Origin: Runella aurantiaca
Lineage (GTDB): Bacteria > Bacteroidota > Bacteroidia > Cytophagales > Spirosomataceae
Length of the DNA: 64,000 nucleotides
Assembly (NCBI RefSeq): GCF_003339505.1
Contig: NZ_QPIW01000025.1
Span: 41,485 to 105,484 of the forward strand
Direction of reading: 5' to 3'
How positions within the stretch are numbered: position 1 is the first letter of the stretch; each line of letters begins with the position of its first letter. Under the pieces are notes generated by a model. That model ran no database searches, was not told where the DNA came from, and saw only the letters and a list, made by a program, of their open reading frames with translations. Positions 61,737 through 64,000 of the stretch are shown one piece after another. The position numbers and the translations under genes were made by a program.

Positions 61737-62858
61737 TTACGCATTAAAATCAGGCAAATACATAATCTTGCCACCCTGCATGGCCGATTCGTGCGCCAAA
61801 ATACCGACCGACGTCCAGTTGGCCGATTGGGCCGCGTTGGGGAATGGTGCACGGTCTTCGACCAAAGCTGTCAAAAATTCATGGACCAAGTGCGGGTGTG
61901 AGCCGCCGTGCCCTGCTCCTTGGGTAAACGAAAGGTGGGTGTTTTCGTCAATGTCATACACGCCTCTCGTGGTAAATGCCTGAATTTCTTCGGGTAACAA
62001 ATGAGCATAATCGGGCGTAGCTACGCGTTCTGGAATCTCGTGCTCTTCTTTTTTGGCAGTATGAATCACAGCTTCTTCGCCTTCGATGAGCGGCCATTCA
62101 AATGATTTTTTAGAGCCGTAAACCTCAAAGCTTTCGCGGTATTGGCGAGCTACGTCAAACAACGAACGGTACACATACGCGCTCAAATCGCTGTCTTTGA
62201 ACTTGATATGGGCTGATTCCACGGCAAACGGTGAGTTGTGGATTTTAGCCAATTCTTCGCGAATTGTGCCCGAACCGAAACATGAAACATATTCTGCTTC
62301 CAACCGTAGCAAGCCCGCTACCGGACCTACGCAGTGCGTGGCGTAGTGCATAGGAGGCAAGCCGGGCCAGTAGTCAGGCCAGCCGTCCATGTCTTGCTGG
62401 TGAGATGCTTTCAAAAACTGCACTTTGCCAAGTTCGCCTTTTTCATACAACTCTTTCACAAACAAAAACTCACGGGCGTACACTACTGTTTCCATCATCA
62501 TGTATTTTTTGCCCGTTTCTTTGCAGGTTTTTACAATTTCCATGCAATCTTCTACCGAGGTAGCCATCGGAACGGTACAGGCCACGTGTTTTCCCGCGCG
62601 CAATGCCTTTAAGGTTTGCTCGGCGTGGTTGGGGATGGGAGAGTTGATGTGAACGGCGTCAATATTGGGGTCTTTTAATAATTCATCGTAATTGGAGTAG
62701 CGTACCTCAATGTTGAAAGCGTCACCGATGGCGTTGAGTTTCTCAACATTCCGCTGACAAATGGCGTACATATTGGCGTTTGGGTGACGCTGATAGATGG
62801 GGATAAATTCGGCTCCAAAACCGAGTCCTACGATGGCGATGTTGATTTTTTTAGACAT
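61737..62858 (-). CDS. Gfo/Idh/MocA family oxidoreductase
   Basis: A 373-residue dehydrogenase. NAD(P)-binding Rossmann start 'INIAIVGLGFGAEFIPIYQ', family 'GKHVACTVPMATSVEDC' (EKP-like loop, here 'TVPMA'), and C-terminal substrate domain with 'HYATHCVGPVAGLLRL'. These enzymes oxidise sugar hydroxyls, often yielding 3-keto-sugars. The standard 'EKP' lysine of the family is replaced by the 'CTVPMA' stretch, which is notable for catalysis. 28 bases separate its stop from the start of the downstream fusion gene, and 32 bases from the isomerase gene upstream. Confidence 0.9.
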   Translation of the reverse strand: MSKKINIAIVGLGFGAEFIPIYQRHPNANMYAICQRNVEKLNAIGDAFNIEVRYSNYDELLKDPNIDAVHINSPIPNHAEQTLKALRAGKHVACTVPMATSVEDCMEIVKTCKETGKKYMMMETVVYAREFLFVKELYEKGELGKVQFLKASHQQDMDGWPDYWPGLPPMHYATHCVGPVAGLLRLEAEYVSCFGSGTIREELAKIHNSPFAVESAHIKFKDSDLSAYVYRSLFDVARQYRESFEVYGSKKSFEWPLIEGEEAVIHTAKKEEHEIPERVATPDYAHLLPEEIQAFTTRGVYDIDENTHLSFTQGAGHGGSHPHLVHEFLTALVEDRAPFPNAAQSANWTSVGILAHESAMQGGKIMYLPDFNA

Positions 62859-62890
62859 GATATGGTTTGATTTTTATCAGAAAATGTGTT

Positions 62891-63730
62891 CTATATGCCT
62901 ATGCGGTTGCATGAATTGCGGATAAATGCCAGTCCGTCGCGCATTAGTTGCTCTTCGGAGTCAAACATTTTTCGCCAAATATTAGCTGCGGGAAGCTTCT
63001 GACTAAAAGCTTCAATGCTTAGCCAACCGTCGTAATTGATGTCTTTGATGGCCTGAAACGCTCCCGCCCAGTCAACATTGCCTTTGCCCGGGGTACTGCG
63101 GTCGTTTTCGGAAAGTTGAATAAACGCAATGCGGTCGCCCATGTTACGGATACAGTCGCCGATGTTTTTTTCCTCAATATTGGCGTGAAAGGTATCAAAC
63201 ATGATTTTGCAGTTGGGATGATTGACGTCGTCTACAAAATGAATGAGTTCGTCGCCGCAGCTTGTGAGGTATAACTCAAACCGGTTTAAGTACTCCAATC
63301 CGAGCAAAATGCCTTGATTTTGGGCGTATTCGGCCAGTTGGTGAATACCTTCAACGCCCCATTTCCATTCGTCGGCCGTGGCGGGTTGGCCCGTAAAAAC
63401 ACCCAATGCCGAGTGATACGGCCCCATGAGCTTCGTAGCGCCCAAAACGGCTCCGCAGTCGACGGTTCTTTTGAGGTTGGTAAGGGCATTGGCGCGGATG
63501 GAAGCATCGGCGCTGATGAGGTTTTCGTTGGGACCGCAAAAGGTGTCACATTCGCGATGAAGGCCGAGTTCATCGAGTTTTTTGCGCCAGCCATGCCAAG
63601 CGTCGGGGTTGGGGTTGAAAATCGGAACTTCTACGCCTTCAAACCCAATCTCCTGAATCAGGTCAAGCGTCGGGAAAAGGCTTTCGTCAATTTGGGTGCC
63701 CCATAGGAGCAGATTCATGCTGAATTTCAT
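62891..63730 (-). CDS. Sugar phosphate isomerase/epimerase (TIM barrel, AP-endonuclease-2 family)
   Basis: A 279-residue TIM-barrel protein of the xylose-isomerase-like family. Metal-binding residues fall in 'LLGLEYLNRFELYL' (Glu), 'CKIMFDTFHANIEEKN' (Asp, His), 'IAFIQLSENDRSTPG' (His-like position replaced by Ser/Glu) and 'GWLSIEAF' (Glu). It probably isomerises or epimerises the sugar before or after oxidation by the neighbouring Gfo/Idh/MocA enzyme. First gene of the three-gene minus-strand operon; its promoter should lie in 63731-64000, AT-rich sequence in which I see no gene. Confidence 0.88.
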   Translation of the reverse strand: MKFSMNLLLWGTQIDESLFPTLDLIQEIGFEGVEVPIFNPNPDAWHGWRKKLDELGLHRECDTFCGPNENLISADASIRANALTNLKRTVDCGAVLGATKLMGPYHSALGVFTGQPATADEWKWGVEGIHQLAEYAQNQGILLGLEYLNRFELYLTSCGDELIHFVDDVNHPNCKIMFDTFHANIEEKNIGDCIRNMGDRIAFIQLSENDRSTPGKGNVDWAGAFQAIKDINYDGWLSIEAFSQKLPAANIWRKMFDSEEQLMRDGLAFIRNSCNRIGI

Positions 63731-64000
63731 ACGGAAAAGGAATGGACAGGGGCAAAAAATTTCAAGTACAAAATAATAGTAAAATAATGCTAAAAACTTC
63801 CCTTCCTTTTGCTTGTTTTGACTGAATTTTGACCAAAAATAAATGAATGAATATAATTATTGTTAAAATTAAGTTAGAGCATGTTTAAAAATTAAGTATT
63901 GTTATTATCAGAATCGATTAATAATTATTTGGCAATTAGCCCATAATATCCATGCTTCGGCAGAACTGACTGTTCTTTCATAGTCTTTGGAGTGCCTTCG

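Noticed and set aside
1..64000. rRNA, tRNA, CRISPR arrays and insertion sequences
   Set aside because: No rRNA-like stretch, tRNA cloverleaf, regularly spaced repeat array or transposase-like protein was found in the reading of either strand.

Overview
The window reads as chromosomal DNA of a Bacteroidota bacterium, most likely Cytophagales (Spirosomaceae; Runella, Dyadobacter or Spirosoma would all fit, but I cannot fix the genus). The reasons are Bacteroidota-type promoter elements (TAnnTTTG, once with TTTG 20 bases upstream), many short secreted proteins and lipoproteins, a stand-alone CrtZ, Rcp1-type single receivers beside histidine kinases, and families typical of soil and freshwater Cytophagales (ThuA, DUF1501, Gfo/Idh/MocA, YtxH with holin-like proteins). 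No rRNA, tRNA, CRISPR array, transposase or prophage was found.

Layout. 1-6.2 kb: a secreted protein, then a four-gene cassette: ECF-like sigma factor, membrane-anchored TPR anti-sigma-like protein, subtilisin-like lipoprotein protease and a periplasmic TPR-CHAT (caspase-like) protease. 6.2-14.9 kb: DUF1501 protein, hicAB, M28 peptidase, a PIN toxin-antitoxin pair, M3 peptidase, crtZ, a ThuA protein and a beta-barrel protein. 15-24.4 kb: AI-2E-type permease, GH13 branching enzyme, transglutaminase, an orphan ECF sigma factor with a DUF2383 protein, and a run of small envelope/stress proteins (coiled coils, YtxH, holin-like). 24.4-33.2 kb: a signalling block with two CHASE3/PAS histidine kinases, three single receivers, sigma-54 (rpoN), an NtrC-type activator and a receiver-PAS-kinase hybrid. 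33.3-36.2 kb: a TspO-like membrane protein and small stress-type membrane proteins with an OmpA lipoprotein. 36.3-42.6 kb: an electrophile/quinone-response cluster (Dabb, AraC, two MhqO-like dioxygenases, a MarR-GNAT fusion with a palindromic operator, an MhqD-like esterase, pirin). 42.6-48.7 kb: a hydrolase lipoprotein, FAD monooxygenase, ZU5 lipoprotein and dihaem cytochrome c. 49-53.7 kb: an ECF42-type sigma factor with its DGPF/YCII partner, a WYL regulator, and small SRPBCC, YdeI, YjbR and DHFR-like enzymes. 53.9-57.8 kb: a TolB-like propeller, MauG-type dihaem peroxidase, NagX-like membrane acyltransferase and vapBC. 57.9-63.7 kb: a minus-strand sugar-catabolism operon: sugar isomerase, Gfo/Idh/MocA dehydrogenase and a 1260-residue ThuA-propeller-HEAT-CARDB-azurin fusion.

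Two points stand out. The sigma/anti-sigma/subtilase/CHAT cassette has the parts list and topology of a protease-triggered transcription switch, with both proteases and the anti-sigma sensor predicted outside the cytoplasm. The giant ThuA-propeller fusion ends in a type-1 copper (azurin/auracyanin) domain where relatives usually carry a haem c domain. Several operators and promoters can be read directly: a hicAB promoter inside a near-perfect inverted repeat, a 24-bp palindrome at the MarR-GNAT gene, an array of repeats before the WYL regulator, and four similar TGGCAC elements before stress and signalling genes. All functional calls rest on reading motifs by eye; no database search was run.
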